Assembly: GCF_004365355.1 (NCBI RefSeq)
Contig: NZ_SODP01000002.1
Coordinates: forward strand, 1,733,846 to 1,797,845
From: Kribbella pratensis
Lineage (GTDB): Bacteria > Actinomycetota > Actinomycetes > Propionibacteriales > Kribbellaceae
Direction: 5' to 3'
DNA length: 64,000 nt
In this document: positions 18,550 to 27,127 of the stretch, piece by piece
How positions within the stretch are numbered: the first letter of the stretch is position 1
Layout of the letters: each line of letters opens with the position of its first letter
Notes under the pieces: model-generated
The model's database searches: none
Seen by the model: the letters and a program-made list of their open reading frames with translations, nothing else
What the model was told of the DNA's origin: nothing
Position numbers and translations under genes: made by a program

Positions 18550-19710
18550 GTGAACGAGCGACGCATCGGCATCGTGATGAACGGCGTCACCGGCCGGATG
18601 GGCCTGCGCCAGCACCTCGAGCGTTCCATCGTGGCCATCCGGGAGCAGGGCGGACTGCCCGCCGCCGACGGCACGATGATCATCCCCGAACCGATCCTGG
18701 TCGGCCGTAACGAGCTCAAGCTGCGCCGAATCGCCGAGCAGTACGGGTTGGAGCGGTGGACCACCGACCTGGCCGAGGCGCTGGCCCAGCCGGATGTCGA
18801 GATCTACTTCGACTCCCAGCTCACGCAGCTGCGCGAGAAGGGCGTCCGCGCCGCGGTCGAGGCCGGAAAGGCCATCTACTGCGAGAAGCCGATCGCCGAG
18901 AGCCTGGACGCAGCGGTCGATCTGGCCCGGACAGTGATCGACTCCGGGCTGAAGAACGGCGTCGTGATGGACAAGCTGTCACTGCCCGGGCTGCGGAAGC
19001 TGAAGCGGCTGGTCGACGGCGGGTTCTTCGGCCGGATCCTGTCGGTCCGGGGCGAGTTCGGCTATTGGGTCTTCGAGGGCGACTGGCAGGAGGCGCAGCG
19101 GCCGTCGTGGAACTACAAGTCCGAGGAGGGCGGCGGCATCATCCTCGACATGTTCTGCCACTGGCGGTACGTGCTCGACCAGACGTTCGGTCCGGTCAAG
19201 TCCGTGTACTGCCAGGGTGCGACGCATATCCCGACGCGGGTTGACGAACAGGGCGACAGGTACACCGCGACCGCGGACGATGCGGCGTACGGCGTATTCG
19301 AGCTCGAGGGCGGGATCGTCGCGCAGATGAACTCGTCGTGGGCGACGCGGGTCTTCCGGGACGAGCTGGTCGAGTTTCACGTGGACGGGACGGAAGGGTC
19401 GGCTGTCGCTGGGTTGCGGCGGTGCCGGGCGCAGCACCGGTCGGCTACGCCCAAGCCAGTGTGGAACCCGGATCTGCCGGCCACGGAGAACTTCCGCGAG
19501 CAGTGGGCCGAGGTGCCGGACAACGAGCCCTTCGACAACGGCTTCAAGGTCCAGTGGGAGATGTTCCTGCGCCACGTCGTCGACGACGCTCCGTTCACCT
19601 GGGACTTCGTCGAGGCAGCCAAGGGTGTGCAGCTGGCGGAACTGGGCCTCCAGTCGTGGCACGAGGGCCGCAAACTCGAAGTCCCCAAACTCGACATCGA
19701 GGCCAAGTAA
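18550..19710 (+). CDS. Gfo/Idh/MocA-family oxidoreductase
   Basis: About 386 residues. The NAD(P)-binding Rossmann start is IGIVMNGVTGRMG, and the family lysine motif is YCEKPIAES (about 113-121). The C-terminal half is the alpha/beta domain that binds the sugar or inositol. Enzymes of this family oxidise a sugar hydroxyl to a keto group. GTG 18550 is favoured by GAGAGG 7 nt upstream; GTG 18535 (overlapping the cupin stop) would add five residues. The stop TAA and the next ATG share a base (TAATG), coupling it to the DUF993 gene. Confidence 0.9.
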   Translation: MNERRIGIVMNGVTGRMGLRQHLERSIVAIREQGGLPAADGTMIIPEPILVGRNELKLRRIAEQYGLERWTTDLAEALAQPDVEIYFDSQLTQLREKGVRAAVEAGKAIYCEKPIAESLDAAVDLARTVIDSGLKNGVVMDKLSLPGLRKLKRLVDGGFFGRILSVRGEFGYWVFEGDWQEAQRPSWNYKSEEGGGIILDMFCHWRYVLDQTFGPVKSVYCQGATHIPTRVDEQGDRYTATADDAAYGVFELEGGIVAQMNSSWATRVFRDELVEFHVDGTEGSAVAGLRRCRAQHRSATPKPVWNPDLPATENFREQWAEVPDNEPFDNGFKVQWEMFLRHVVDDAPFTWDFVEAAKGVQLAELGLQSWHEGRKLEVPKLDIEAK

Positions 19711-21197
19711 TGGCGCTGGAACTCAAGCTACCTACAAGCGCCGGAGCCTCCGGCGTGCCCACCTCGGCCAGCGGCGCAGAAAGCGGTGGTGGTGCGCGGC
19801 CGGATGCCTCGAACGGCGGGGCAGGTGCAGCGCCCGGCGCGCGCGGATCGGCGGCGAGCGGCGGCTCGCCCGGCGCGGCACGCGCTTCAGGCGGCGGCTC
19901 GCCGGGCGCGGCACGGGGTCCAGGCGGCGACTCGCGGGGCGCGGAAGGTGAGCTGGGCGGCAGCGGCGCGGGGAGGGTCGCGGGTGGATCAGGCGGCGGC
20001 TCGCGAGGTGTGGAAGGTGGGGTGGGCGGTGGCTCGCGGAGTGGGGTGAGTGGCTGGGCTGGGTCGGCTGGTGGTGGGGTGGAGACTTATCGGTTGGTTG
20101 GGCAGCCGGTTGCTCAGGGTGCCTGTTTGCCGGCGGCTTCTCGGGTGGCGTTTGCGGCGGCTCATGTTGTCGCCGACCCCCTGGGGGACAACTCGCCGGG
20201 GGCGCCGGCGGTGGTGGATTGGGAGCATACGCTGGGGTTTCGGCGGTATTTGTGGTCGCTGGGGTTGTCGGTTGCCGAGGCGATGGATACTGCGCAGCGC
20301 GGGATGGGGCTGGATTGGGCGGCTACCCAGGAGCTGATTCGGCGGTCGGCGGCTGAGGCGCCTGATGGGCGGATCGCGGTGGGCGCCGGGACGGATCAGC
20401 TTGCTGCTGGCAAGCATTCGCTGGAAGACGTGATCTCGGCGTACGAAGAGCAGTTTGCGGTGGCGGAAGCGGCCGGCGCGCAGCCGATCATGATGGCCAG
20501 CCGGGCTTTGTGCGCGGCTGCTGAATCCCCCGACGACTACCGAAAGATCTACGACCGCCTTCTCACGCAGTCCACCAGGCCTGTGATCCTCCACTGGCTA
20601 GGTCCCATGTTCGATCCCGCGCTGGACGGCTACTGGGGCAGCGGATCGTTCGACTCCGCCGCCGACACGGTCGTTGCCCTGATCAACGATCACGTGGCGA
20701 AGGTCGACGGGATTAAGATCTCGTTGCTCGACGCATCGTATGAAGTTGCCTTGCGCAACCGACTCCCCGAAGGCGTCCGGCTCTACACCGGTGACGACTT
20801 CAACTATCCCGAGCTGATCCGCGGCGACGAGAACCGGCACAGCGACGCCCTCCTCGGGATCTTCGCAGCTATCGCCCCGGCGGCCGCGGCCGCGCTGAAA
20901 GCCCTGGACGCCGGCGATTCGGCGGAGTACGAGCGGGTGTTCGCACCAACCGTCCCGCTCGCGCGGCAGATCTTCTCCGCGCCGACGTACTACTACAAGA
21001 CTGGAATCGCCTTCCTGGCTTGGCTGAACGGGCACCAACCCGGCTTCACGATGGTCGGCGGCCTGCAGACGGGACGGTCGCTACCGCACCTCGCCGACAC
21101 GTTCCGGCTGGCCGACCAGGCCGGCGTACTCACAGACCCCGAACTCGCCGTCGACCGGTTCCGTCAGCTGTTGCGCGTGAGCGGTGTCGACGCATGA
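19710..21197 (+). CDS. DUF993 family (dihydrodipicolinate synthase-like) protein with large low-complexity insertion
   Basis: 495 residues. From about residue 124 the sequence is a typical DUF993 protein, a TIM barrel related to N-acetylneuraminate/dihydrodipicolinate aldolases: ASRVAFAAAHVVADPL, ILHWLGPMFDPALDGYWGS, VDGIKISLLD and YTGDDFNYPELI. The lysine in GIKIS occupies the likely Schiff-base position. The short first strand MALELKLP is cut off from its partner VETYRLVG by about 115 Gly/Ser/Ala/Arg residues, absent from the family as I know it. It is coupled upstream (TAATG) and downstream (ATGA) to the oxidoreductase and the isomerase. A retro-aldol step on a keto sugar is a reasonable guess. 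Confidence 0.85.
   Translation: MALELKLPTSAGASGVPTSASGAESGGGARPDASNGGAGAAPGARGSAASGGSPGAARASGGGSPGAARGPGGDSRGAEGELGGSGAGRVAGGSGGGSRGVEGGVGGGSRSGVSGWAGSAGGGVETYRLVGQPVAQGACLPAASRVAFAAAHVVADPLGDNSPGAPAVVDWEHTLGFRRYLWSLGLSVAEAMDTAQRGMGLDWAATQELIRRSAAEAPDGRIAVGAGTDQLAAGKHSLEDVISAYEEQFAVAEAAGAQPIMMASRALCAAAESPDDYRKIYDRLLTQSTRPVILHWLGPMFDPALDGYWGSGSFDSAADTVVALINDHVAKVDGIKISLLDASYEVALRNRLPEGVRLYTGDDFNYPELIRGDENRHSDALLGIFAAIAPAAAAALKALDAGDSAEYERVFAPTVPLARQIFSAPTYYYKTGIAFLAWLNGHQPGFTMVGGLQTGRSLPHLADTFRLADQAGVLTDPELAVDRFRQLLRVSGVDA
19734..20078 (+). repeat. Low-complexity insertion in the DUF993 gene
   Basis: The segment encodes repeating peptides of the kind GSPGAARASGG, GSPGAARGPGG and DSRGAEG. The DNA units are about 33 nt around GGCGGCTCGCCGGGCGCGGCACG. 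The reading frame stays open throughout and joins two conserved strands. Past about 20030 the coding style is also looser, with more G/T-ending codons than in neighbouring genes. Confidence 0.8.
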
Positions 21198-22009
21198 ACA
21201 GGTACAGCCTCAACCAGGCGACAACGAAGTACTGGCCGCTCGAGGATGTCGTCGCTGCTAGTGCCACCGCGGGCCTGGAGTGGATCGGCCTGTGGCGCGA
21301 GCCCATCCAGGAGTACGGCGTCGACCAAGCGGCCAAACTCGTCGCCGACGCCGGCCTGAAGGTCTCGTCGCTGTGCCGGAGCGGGTTCTTCACGTCGACC
21401 GACCCGGCCGAGCGCCAGGCGAAGATCGAGGACAACCGGCGCGCGATCGACGAGGCAGCGACCATCGGTACGTCGGTACTCGTCCTCGTCAGCGGCGGGC
21501 TGCCCGCGGGTTCACGTGATCTCGACGGTGCGCGCGGCATGGTGCGCGACGGGCTCGCCGAGCTTGCGCCGTACGCCGAAGAACGTGGCGTGAAGCTCGC
21601 GGTCGAGGCGTTGCATCCAATGTTCTGCTCGGACCGCTGCGTAGTGTCGTCGCTCGGCGGCGCGCTCGACCTGGCCGAGCAATTCCCGGCCTCACAGGTC
21701 GGTGTGGTCGTGGACGCATACCACCTGTGGTGGGACGCGGACGTGTACCGGCAGATCGAGCGGGCCGGTGAGCGGATCCTGTCGTACCAGGTCAGCGACT
21801 GGGTCGTCCCGCTTCCCGAGGACACGCTGCTCGGGCGCGGCATGATGGGCGACGGTTCGATCGAGTTGCGCCGGCTGCGCGAGGCGTGCGACGCCGCGGG
21901 GTACGACGGGCCGATCGAGGTCGAGATCTTCAACCAGCAACTGTGGGACGCGCCCGGCCAGCAGGTCTTCGACCTGGCACTGGCGCGCTACGAAGAACAC
22001 GTCATCTAG
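21194..22009 (+). CDS. Sugar phosphate isomerase/epimerase (TIM barrel)
   Basis: About 271 residues of the AP-endonuclease-2/xylose-isomerase-like barrel. Expected metal ligands appear in LAVEALHPMF (Glu), VVVDAYHLWWD (Asp, His), SYQVSDW and EVEIFNQQLW (Glu). The ATG is set by an ATGA overlap with the DUF993 stop at 21194-21197. It probably interconverts epimers or aldose/ketose forms of the sugar handled by the neighbouring oxidoreductase. Confidence 0.88.
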   Translation: MNRYSLNQATTKYWPLEDVVAASATAGLEWIGLWREPIQEYGVDQAAKLVADAGLKVSSLCRSGFFTSTDPAERQAKIEDNRRAIDEAATIGTSVLVLVSGGLPAGSRDLDGARGMVRDGLAELAPYAEERGVKLAVEALHPMFCSDRCVVSSLGGALDLAEQFPASQVGVVVDAYHLWWDADVYRQIERAGERILSYQVSDWVVPLPEDTLLGRGMMGDGSIELRRLREACDAAGYDGPIEVEIFNQQLWDAPGQQVFDLALARYEEHVI

Positions 22010-22028
22010 CGAACGAGGAGCTGTCTGT

Positions 22029-22775
22029 ATGACTATTCCCGCCGACGGGATCGGGATGCACCTCTACACGATGCGGGACGTCCTGGCCGAGGACTACCCG
22101 GGCACGCTCAAGCGCCTGGCCGGCATCGGTTATCGGACGGTCGGCGTGAGCGGCCGGTTCGACCACAGCGCCGAGGAGATCCGGTCGTACGCCGACGACG
22201 CCGGGCTGAAGATCGTGCTCGAACACGTCGGGTACAAGCGGCTGGCCGACGACTGGGCGGGCGCGCTCGCCGATGTGAAGACGCTCGGCGCGCAGTGGGC
22301 CGTCGTACCGTCGATCCCGTCCGAGCAGCACTCGGTCGAGGGCTTCAAGGCTGCGGCGGCCGCCTTCACCGAGGCCGGAAAGGCGGCGCGCGACGCTGGG
22401 CTGAAGCTGCTCTTCCACAACCACGGGCGCGACTTCGACGAGGTCGGCGGGCAGGTGCTGTACGACATCCTGCTGGACGTGGACCCGGAGCTGCTCGGCT
22501 TCGAGCTGGACCTGTACTGGGCGGTCGACGGCGGGCACGACCCGGCGAAGCTGTTCCAGGAGCACCCCGGCCGGTTCCCCGCGCTGCACGTCAAGGACAT
22601 GGCCGAGGACGGCTCGTGGGAGGACGTCGGCGCCGGGAAGCTCGACTTCGGCGCGATGTTCGAGCACGCCCGGGCGGGCGGCGTGGAGCAGTGGCTGGTC
22701 GAGCACGACAAGCCCACCGACGCCTGGAAGTCGGCCGAACGCAGCTACCGCGGCCTCACCGAAATCCGGTACTGA
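22029..22775 (+). CDS. Sugar phosphate isomerase/epimerase, second copy
   Basis: 248 residues and a second TIM-barrel isomerase, clearly different from the preceding one: GIGMHLYTMRDVLAEDYPG at the start, LLFHNHGRDFDE, FELDLYWAVDGGHDP, LHVKDMAEDGSWEDVGAGKLDF and WLVEHDKPTD carry the metal-ligand Glu/Asp/His set. GAGGAG lies about 8 nt before the ATG, 19 nt after the previous stop. It closes the plus-strand sugar operon. Members with this layout often work on keto sugars or inosose-like compounds. Confidence 0.88.
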   Translation: MTIPADGIGMHLYTMRDVLAEDYPGTLKRLAGIGYRTVGVSGRFDHSAEEIRSYADDAGLKIVLEHVGYKRLADDWAGALADVKTLGAQWAVVPSIPSEQHSVEGFKAAAAAFTEAGKAARDAGLKLLFHNHGRDFDEVGGQVLYDILLDVDPELLGFELDLYWAVDGGHDPAKLFQEHPGRFPALHVKDMAEDGSWEDVGAGKLDFGAMFEHARAGGVEQWLVEHDKPTDAWKSAERSYRGLTEIRY

Positions 22776-22778
22776 GCA

Positions 22779-22826
22779 GTTCTCAGGATTGTGAGAACCA
22801 ACGCTTAACCGGGTCAATTCCGGTTA
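22779..22826 (+). terminator. Two consecutive hairpins after the isomerase operon
   Basis: GTTCTCA/TGAGAAC (22779-22785, 22792-22798) and TAACCGG/CCGGTTA (22806-22812, 22820-22826) are perfect 7-bp stems starting 3 nt past the stop. No U-run follows either, so they may terminate weakly, or the second may be an operator for the GGDEF gene. Confidence 0.45.
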
Positions 22827-22854
22827 CGTCTGCTCACGTGTGGTGAGATCGGCC

Positions 22855-22869
22855 TATTCTCAACGGGTG
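22855..22869 (+). promoter_or_regulatory. -10 box for a leaderless GTG start
   Basis: TATTCT (22855-22860) ends 6 nt before GTG 22867. There is no Shine-Dalgarno sequence near that GTG or near the alternative GTG at 22840. The spacing places the transcription start on the GTG itself, as in leaderless actinobacterial mRNAs. Confidence 0.5.
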
Positions 22870-24306
22870 CAGAACGATCCAACGGTGCGGCTGAGTGCCG
22901 TCCGTCGACTGTACGAAGTGAGCGCTCGGATGGGCGCTGGGCGCAGCCTTGCCGAAACGCTGCAGGCCGTGGTCGACGGGGTCGTGAACGGGCTCGGCTT
23001 CGGGATCGCCGTACTGAACCTGCGGCACGCGGACGGGAAGTTCGAGGTGATCGCGGTCGCAGGTTCACCCGAGGCGCGCGAGGCGCTGCTCGGGCGGGTG
23101 AGCGCGCCGGACATCTTCGACACCGAATTCGCAATCGCGGACGCGTGGGGCAAGCTCCGGTTCGTACCGCACGAGCGTCTGCCCGAGGGTGAGGTCGTCG
23201 GCTGGGTGCCCGACGTACCGGTGTCCGACGATCCGGGCGCGTGGCATCCGCTCGACGCGCTGTTCGCGCCGCTGTACTCCTCCGACGGCGAGCTGGTCGG
23301 GATGCTGTCGGTCGACCTGCCCGAGGACCACCGGCGGCCCGGGCCGATCCACCGGGAGCTGCTGGAGATCTTCGCGACCCAGGCCGGGCTGGCGATCGAC
23401 AAGGCGCGGCTGACGGATCAGCTGATGGCCGAGAAGACGCGGCTGGAGGCGAGCGAGGCGACGTTCCGGCTGGTCTTCGAGGGCGCCGGGAACGGCATGG
23501 CGACGATCGGGTTCGACGGCCCTGAGCGCGGTCGGATCCTGCGCGTGAACGACGCGTTCTGCCGGATCACCGGGTACGTCGCCAGCGATCTCCTCGGGGC
23601 CCGGTTGGCGCAGTTCCTGCGTGACGAGGAGCCGGGGTCGACCCGGTCCGACCTGGAAGATGTTGCTGCTGGCAACGGTACGTACCGGTTCGAGCGGGTG
23701 TTCACGCAGCCGAGCGGGAACGCGATCTGGCTGGGCGGTACGGCGGCGATCGTCGAACAGGGCGTCGAGCGCCCGCGGATCCTGCTGATCCAGATCGACG
23801 ACGTGACGGCACGCAAGGACGCTGAGCGGGAGCTTCGTCACCATGCGGCGCACGATCCGCTCACCGGCCTGCCGAACCGGCGGCTGCTGCAGCATCGGTT
23901 CACGAAGGTGCTGGAAAGGACGCGTACGACGGGACGCCCGGGGGCGCTGCTCTTCTGCGACCTGAACCACTTCAAACTCGTGAACGACGGGTACGGCCAT
24001 GAAGCCGGCGACCGCGCGTTACGCGAGATCGCGAACCGGCTGTCCACAGCCGTCCGCCACGGCGACACAGTCGCCCGGCTCGGCGGCGACGAATTCGCCG
24101 TACTAGCCGAAGACATCGCCGGCGACGACCTGACTACATTGATTGCGCGCCTGGAGTCCGCCGTCAGCCTCCCGCTCCCCAACATCGCCGTACGGGTAAC
24201 CACCAGCGTCGGTACCGTCCCCATCACCCCCCACTCATCCGACCTGGACACCCTCCTCCACCAGGCCGACCAGGCCATGTACATGGCCAAGAACCGCCGC
24301 AGCTGA
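22867..24306 (+). CDS. GAF-PAS-GGDEF diguanylate cyclase
   Basis: About 479 residues. Order of domains: GAF (about 10-190), PAS (about 195-320, EATFRLVFEGAGNGMATIG through the PAC-like end LLIQIDDVTARKDAE) and GGDEF (about 325-479). The active site reads RLGGDEFAVL, so c-di-GMP synthesis should be possible. An RxxD inhibitory site before it is not obvious. No EAL domain and no membrane span are seen, so a cytosolic ligand is sensed. GTG 22867 is preferred because of a well-placed -10 box; GTG 22840 would add nine residues. Confidence 0.9.
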   Translation: MQNDPTVRLSAVRRLYEVSARMGAGRSLAETLQAVVDGVVNGLGFGIAVLNLRHADGKFEVIAVAGSPEAREALLGRVSAPDIFDTEFAIADAWGKLRFVPHERLPEGEVVGWVPDVPVSDDPGAWHPLDALFAPLYSSDGELVGMLSVDLPEDHRRPGPIHRELLEIFATQAGLAIDKARLTDQLMAEKTRLEASEATFRLVFEGAGNGMATIGFDGPERGRILRVNDAFCRITGYVASDLLGARLAQFLRDEEPGSTRSDLEDVAAGNGTYRFERVFTQPSGNAIWLGGTAAIVEQGVERPRILLIQIDDVTARKDAERELRHHAAHDPLTGLPNRRLLQHRFTKVLERTRTTGRPGALLFCDLNHFKLVNDGYGHEAGDRALREIANRLSTAVRHGDTVARLGGDEFAVLAEDIAGDDLTTLIARLESAVSLPLPNIAVRVTTSVGTVPITPHSSDLDTLLHQADQAMYMAKNRRS

Positions 24307-24421
24307 TCCATCGGACTACGGTCGGCCCCACGCGGATTGCATGAAGCTGCAGCTCATGTGTCTTGATGGGGAGGGTGGGCTGTGGTTCAAATGGGGCTTA
24401 TTGACCTGGGGGGAACTGCAT

Positions 24422-25495
24422 ATGCACCGCACTCTCATGAGCGGGCCCATATGGGTCTCTTATGCGCAGATCTACGTAGAGAGCAGCGGGGACTTCTCAT
24501 CGATGGAGGAGTGTTTTGCGGGGCAGCGGAACGGGCTGTGTGGGGCTGCCGTAGCGGGGAGGTTGTTTCTTCTGACCGGGCTGCACTCGGGACAGGTCGC
24601 GTTTGCGGTCGAGTTGTACGACGACGAGCCGGCGATCGACGACAGCTGGGAGGAGATCGTCGAGGCGTCGTACCGGCCGCTCGGTGACGCCGTCCTGGTG
24701 GAGTGGGGCGGGGGTCCCGGCGCGTGGGAGTTGGATCTTCAGCCGCAGGTCGACTACCGCGTCCGGTACTGCGGCTCGGGCATGGACGCGGCTCACCAGC
24801 ACGGGCAACCGGAGGGCGAGCCACCCGTGGACCACTACGTCCTGCAGTTCTGGCCAGCACCGCCCGCGCCCGATCGGGTGGTAAAGGTAACGAGCCGACA
24901 GGCGGCGTACTCGCACGAGAGCGTGCGGACCGCGCCGCCACCACCGACCGCGGAGCAGAAGGCGCGAGCCGCCGAAGAACTCAAGCGGATTGAGGAGATG
25001 AACGGGCAGGTCACGGTCCTCCCAGCGTGGGGCGGCAGTCTGCTGGGTGTCCGCGAAATCTGGCAAGCCAACGACCTGGCGCGGCTCGATGGTCCGCTGC
25101 TCGAAGCACTCGAGCGCGCCGACGAGGACACGCAGTACGCCGTGGCAAGGTGGTCGGCGCGGCGTGCCTGTCGCGCGGCCGGTCTGGAAGAGATCGCCTG
25201 GATTGCGGCCGCGCTTGACGGCATGGACCGCGGACTCGCGGTCCACGACGCGTTTCATCCACCGCCCGGAGCGTTCGGCGACGGCCCATACGCGGTCGCC
25301 ACCACGGGTGACTGGGATCCCGCGCGCAGCGGCCCTGTGCAGGCGATGCTGGTGATCAGAACAGCCGGGCTCGACGATCCGCTCGCCGCGGCCGTCGGCT
25401 CCCTCTGGCTGGCGATCGGTGCCACAGGCAACGATCTGGCGCTGGTCGACGAACTCCGTCAAGCCTTTCCCGAACTCAGGAGCCCGGCTTCATGA
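24422..25495 (+). CDS. Uncharacterised protein, first of a tandem paralogous pair
   Basis: About 357 residues, not recognised. The first half contains YAQIYVES, ECFAGQRNGLCGAA, LFLLTGLHSG and DYRVRYCGSGMD, and reads like a beta-rich domain. A charged helical linker (about 175-200) leads to a helical second half with RWSARRACRAAGLEEI. It is the duplicate of the next gene, aligning along its whole length. The start at ATG 24422 matches the start of the paralogue; an earlier ATG at 24341 would add 27 unmatched residues. No membrane span or signal peptide is visible. Confidence 0.7.
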   Translation: MHRTLMSGPIWVSYAQIYVESSGDFSSMEECFAGQRNGLCGAAVAGRLFLLTGLHSGQVAFAVELYDDEPAIDDSWEEIVEASYRPLGDAVLVEWGGGPGAWELDLQPQVDYRVRYCGSGMDAAHQHGQPEGEPPVDHYVLQFWPAPPAPDRVVKVTSRQAAYSHESVRTAPPPPTAEQKARAAEELKRIEEMNGQVTVLPAWGGSLLGVREIWQANDLARLDGPLLEALERADEDTQYAVARWSARRACRAAGLEEIAWIAAALDGMDRGLAVHDAFHPPPGAFGDGPYAVATTGDWDPARSGPVQAMLVIRTAGLDDPLAAAVGSLWLAIGATGNDLALVDELRQAFPELRSPAS

Positions 25496-26583
25496 CGATG
25501 CGCACACTGATGAACGAACCGGCCAGGGTCGCGTACGCGCAGATCTACGTCCAGAGCGGAGAGGACTACGCCGACCTCGGTGAATGTTTCGCCGGGCAGC
25601 GAAACGGATTGTGCGGCGCGGCGGTGCCGGGGAAGCTGTTTCTGGTGACCGGCCTGCACACGGGCAGGGTCGGCTTCACCGTCGAGTTGCACGACACGAT
25701 GCCCTCGGTCGAGTACAGCGCGGAGGACGTCGTCGAGGCGCCGTACCGGCCGATCGGTGACGCCAAGCTGGTCACCTGGGGCGGAAGCGCCGGCCCGTGG
25801 TCGCTGGCGCTCGAACCCCAGACCGACTACCGCGTCCGCTACTCGGCCTGGGGCATGGACGAGGGACACCAGGCCGGCCCGCCGATGGACGGCGAGCCGC
25901 TCGTGGATCGCTATCTCCTGCAGTTCTGGCCGGCTCGGCCTGCACCTGATCGGGTGGTGAAGGAGACCAGTAAGCAGGCGGCGTACTGGCACAAGTTCGC
26001 CCGTCAGCAGCCGACACCCGCCCAGCTCGCCGCACTGAAGCAGGAGAAGGCGCAACAGGAGGAAGAGCGACGACTGGCCGAGCGGGTGGCCGACTGGGGT
26101 GGTGCGCTGCCGTCCGAGCGAATGGAGCGCACTCGATTCAGCCGGGAGCTGTCGTACCTGGATCGGGCTTTGGTGGACGAGCTCGAGCAAGCCGACCCGC
26201 AGACGTTGCGTTCGGTCGCTCGCTGGGCGGCCCGACGCGCGTGCGAGGAGGCTGGGTACGCCGACGACGAGCGCATCGCCGGCATCCTCGACCGTATGGA
26301 CCGCGGCGCCGACTGGTTCGAAACCCTCAACGGTCCCCGACCTCCAGCCGAACCGGGAACCAAGCCCCGCGAGGTCGTCGCCCAACTCGGCATCCAAGCA
26401 CACGGCTGGTTCGATCACCGCACCCCCTACGAGAACACCACGACGGTCGTCACCCCAACCTTCAACGAGGACCCATTCAGAGCCGTCATCGAAACGATCT
26501 GGCTGGCAACAACCCCGTTCACAGACAAACACCAACTACTGGCCGAGCTCCGCGACCGCTTTCTTACGAACCCAGTTTTGTGA
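25492..26583 (+). CDS. Uncharacterised protein, second of a tandem paralogous pair
   Basis: 363 residues, overlapping its paralogue by ATGA (25492-25495). Shared landmarks are RTLM, YAQIYV, ECFAGQRNGLCGAA, LFLVTGLHTG, EAPYRPIGDAKLV, LQFWPARPAPDRVVK and RWAARRACEEAGY, so about half of all positions agree by eye. The linker is a long Gln/Glu/Arg helix (about 175-200). The function is unknown; the conserved Cys and Asn in GQRNGLCG could be catalytic or structural. The 3' end overlaps the convergent acetyltransferase gene by 20 nt. Confidence 0.72.
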   Translation: MTMRTLMNEPARVAYAQIYVQSGEDYADLGECFAGQRNGLCGAAVPGKLFLVTGLHTGRVGFTVELHDTMPSVEYSAEDVVEAPYRPIGDAKLVTWGGSAGPWSLALEPQTDYRVRYSAWGMDEGHQAGPPMDGEPLVDRYLLQFWPARPAPDRVVKETSKQAAYWHKFARQQPTPAQLAALKQEKAQQEEERRLAERVADWGGALPSERMERTRFSRELSYLDRALVDELEQADPQTLRSVARWAARRACEEAGYADDERIAGILDRMDRGADWFETLNGPRPPAEPGTKPREVVAQLGIQAHGWFDHRTPYENTTTVVTPTFNEDPFRAVIETIWLATTPFTDKHQLLAELRDRFLTNPVL

Positions 26584-27046
26584 GGGGCTCGTCGGTTAGG
26601 CGGTAGACGGTCCAGTCTGCCTGGGGTTTGGCGCCTAGGGACTTGTAGAAGTCGATGGCGGGGGTGTTCCAGTTGAGGACGGACCATTCGAGGCGTTCGT
26701 AGTTGTTGGTGACGCATTCTTGGGCCAGTGCGGTGAGGAGGGCTTTGCCCAGGCCGGTGCCTCGGGTTTCGGGGCGCACGAAGAGGTCTTCGAGGTAGAT
26801 GCCGTGGACGCCGCGCCAGGTGGAGAAGTTGAGGAACCAGATCGCGCAGCCGGCGATCTCGCCTTCGTGTTCGGCGACATGGCAGAAGACCGCGGGGTTC
26901 GGCCTGAAGAGTGCGGTTTCCAGTTGGTCGGCGGTCAGGTGGCACTCGCCGGGGGCGCGCTCGTACTCCGCCAACGCATACACGAGCTCTACGAGCGCCG
27001 GGATGTCCTCCGGCCGGGCACGGCGAATCCGTTCGTCGGTCTGCAT
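26564..27046 (-). CDS. GNAT family N-acetyltransferase
   Basis: About 160 residues, a complete GNAT domain. IRRARPEDIPALVELVYALAEYE starts the fold, and LFVRPETRGTGLGKALLTALAQE is motif A that binds acetyl-CoA. The final strand is LEWSVLNWNTPAIDFYKSLGA, a pattern common in polyamine and amino-acid acetyltransferases. The ATG at 27046 has CAGGAT 7 nt upstream and may be leaderless. The acceptor is unknown. Confidence 0.88.
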   Translation of the reverse strand: MQTDERIRRARPEDIPALVELVYALAEYERAPGECHLTADQLETALFRPNPAVFCHVAEHEGEIAGCAIWFLNFSTWRGVHGIYLEDLFVRPETRGTGLGKALLTALAQECVTNNYERLEWSVLNWNTPAIDFYKSLGAKPQADWTVYRLTDEPLTKLGS

Positions 27047-27127
27047 ATGGCCTATCCTGCACCGCCCGAGGCCGAGCCCGACCAGGCGCGATGCCGCCAC
27101 CCACCAAGGGGAGGTAGGTAACCGGGT

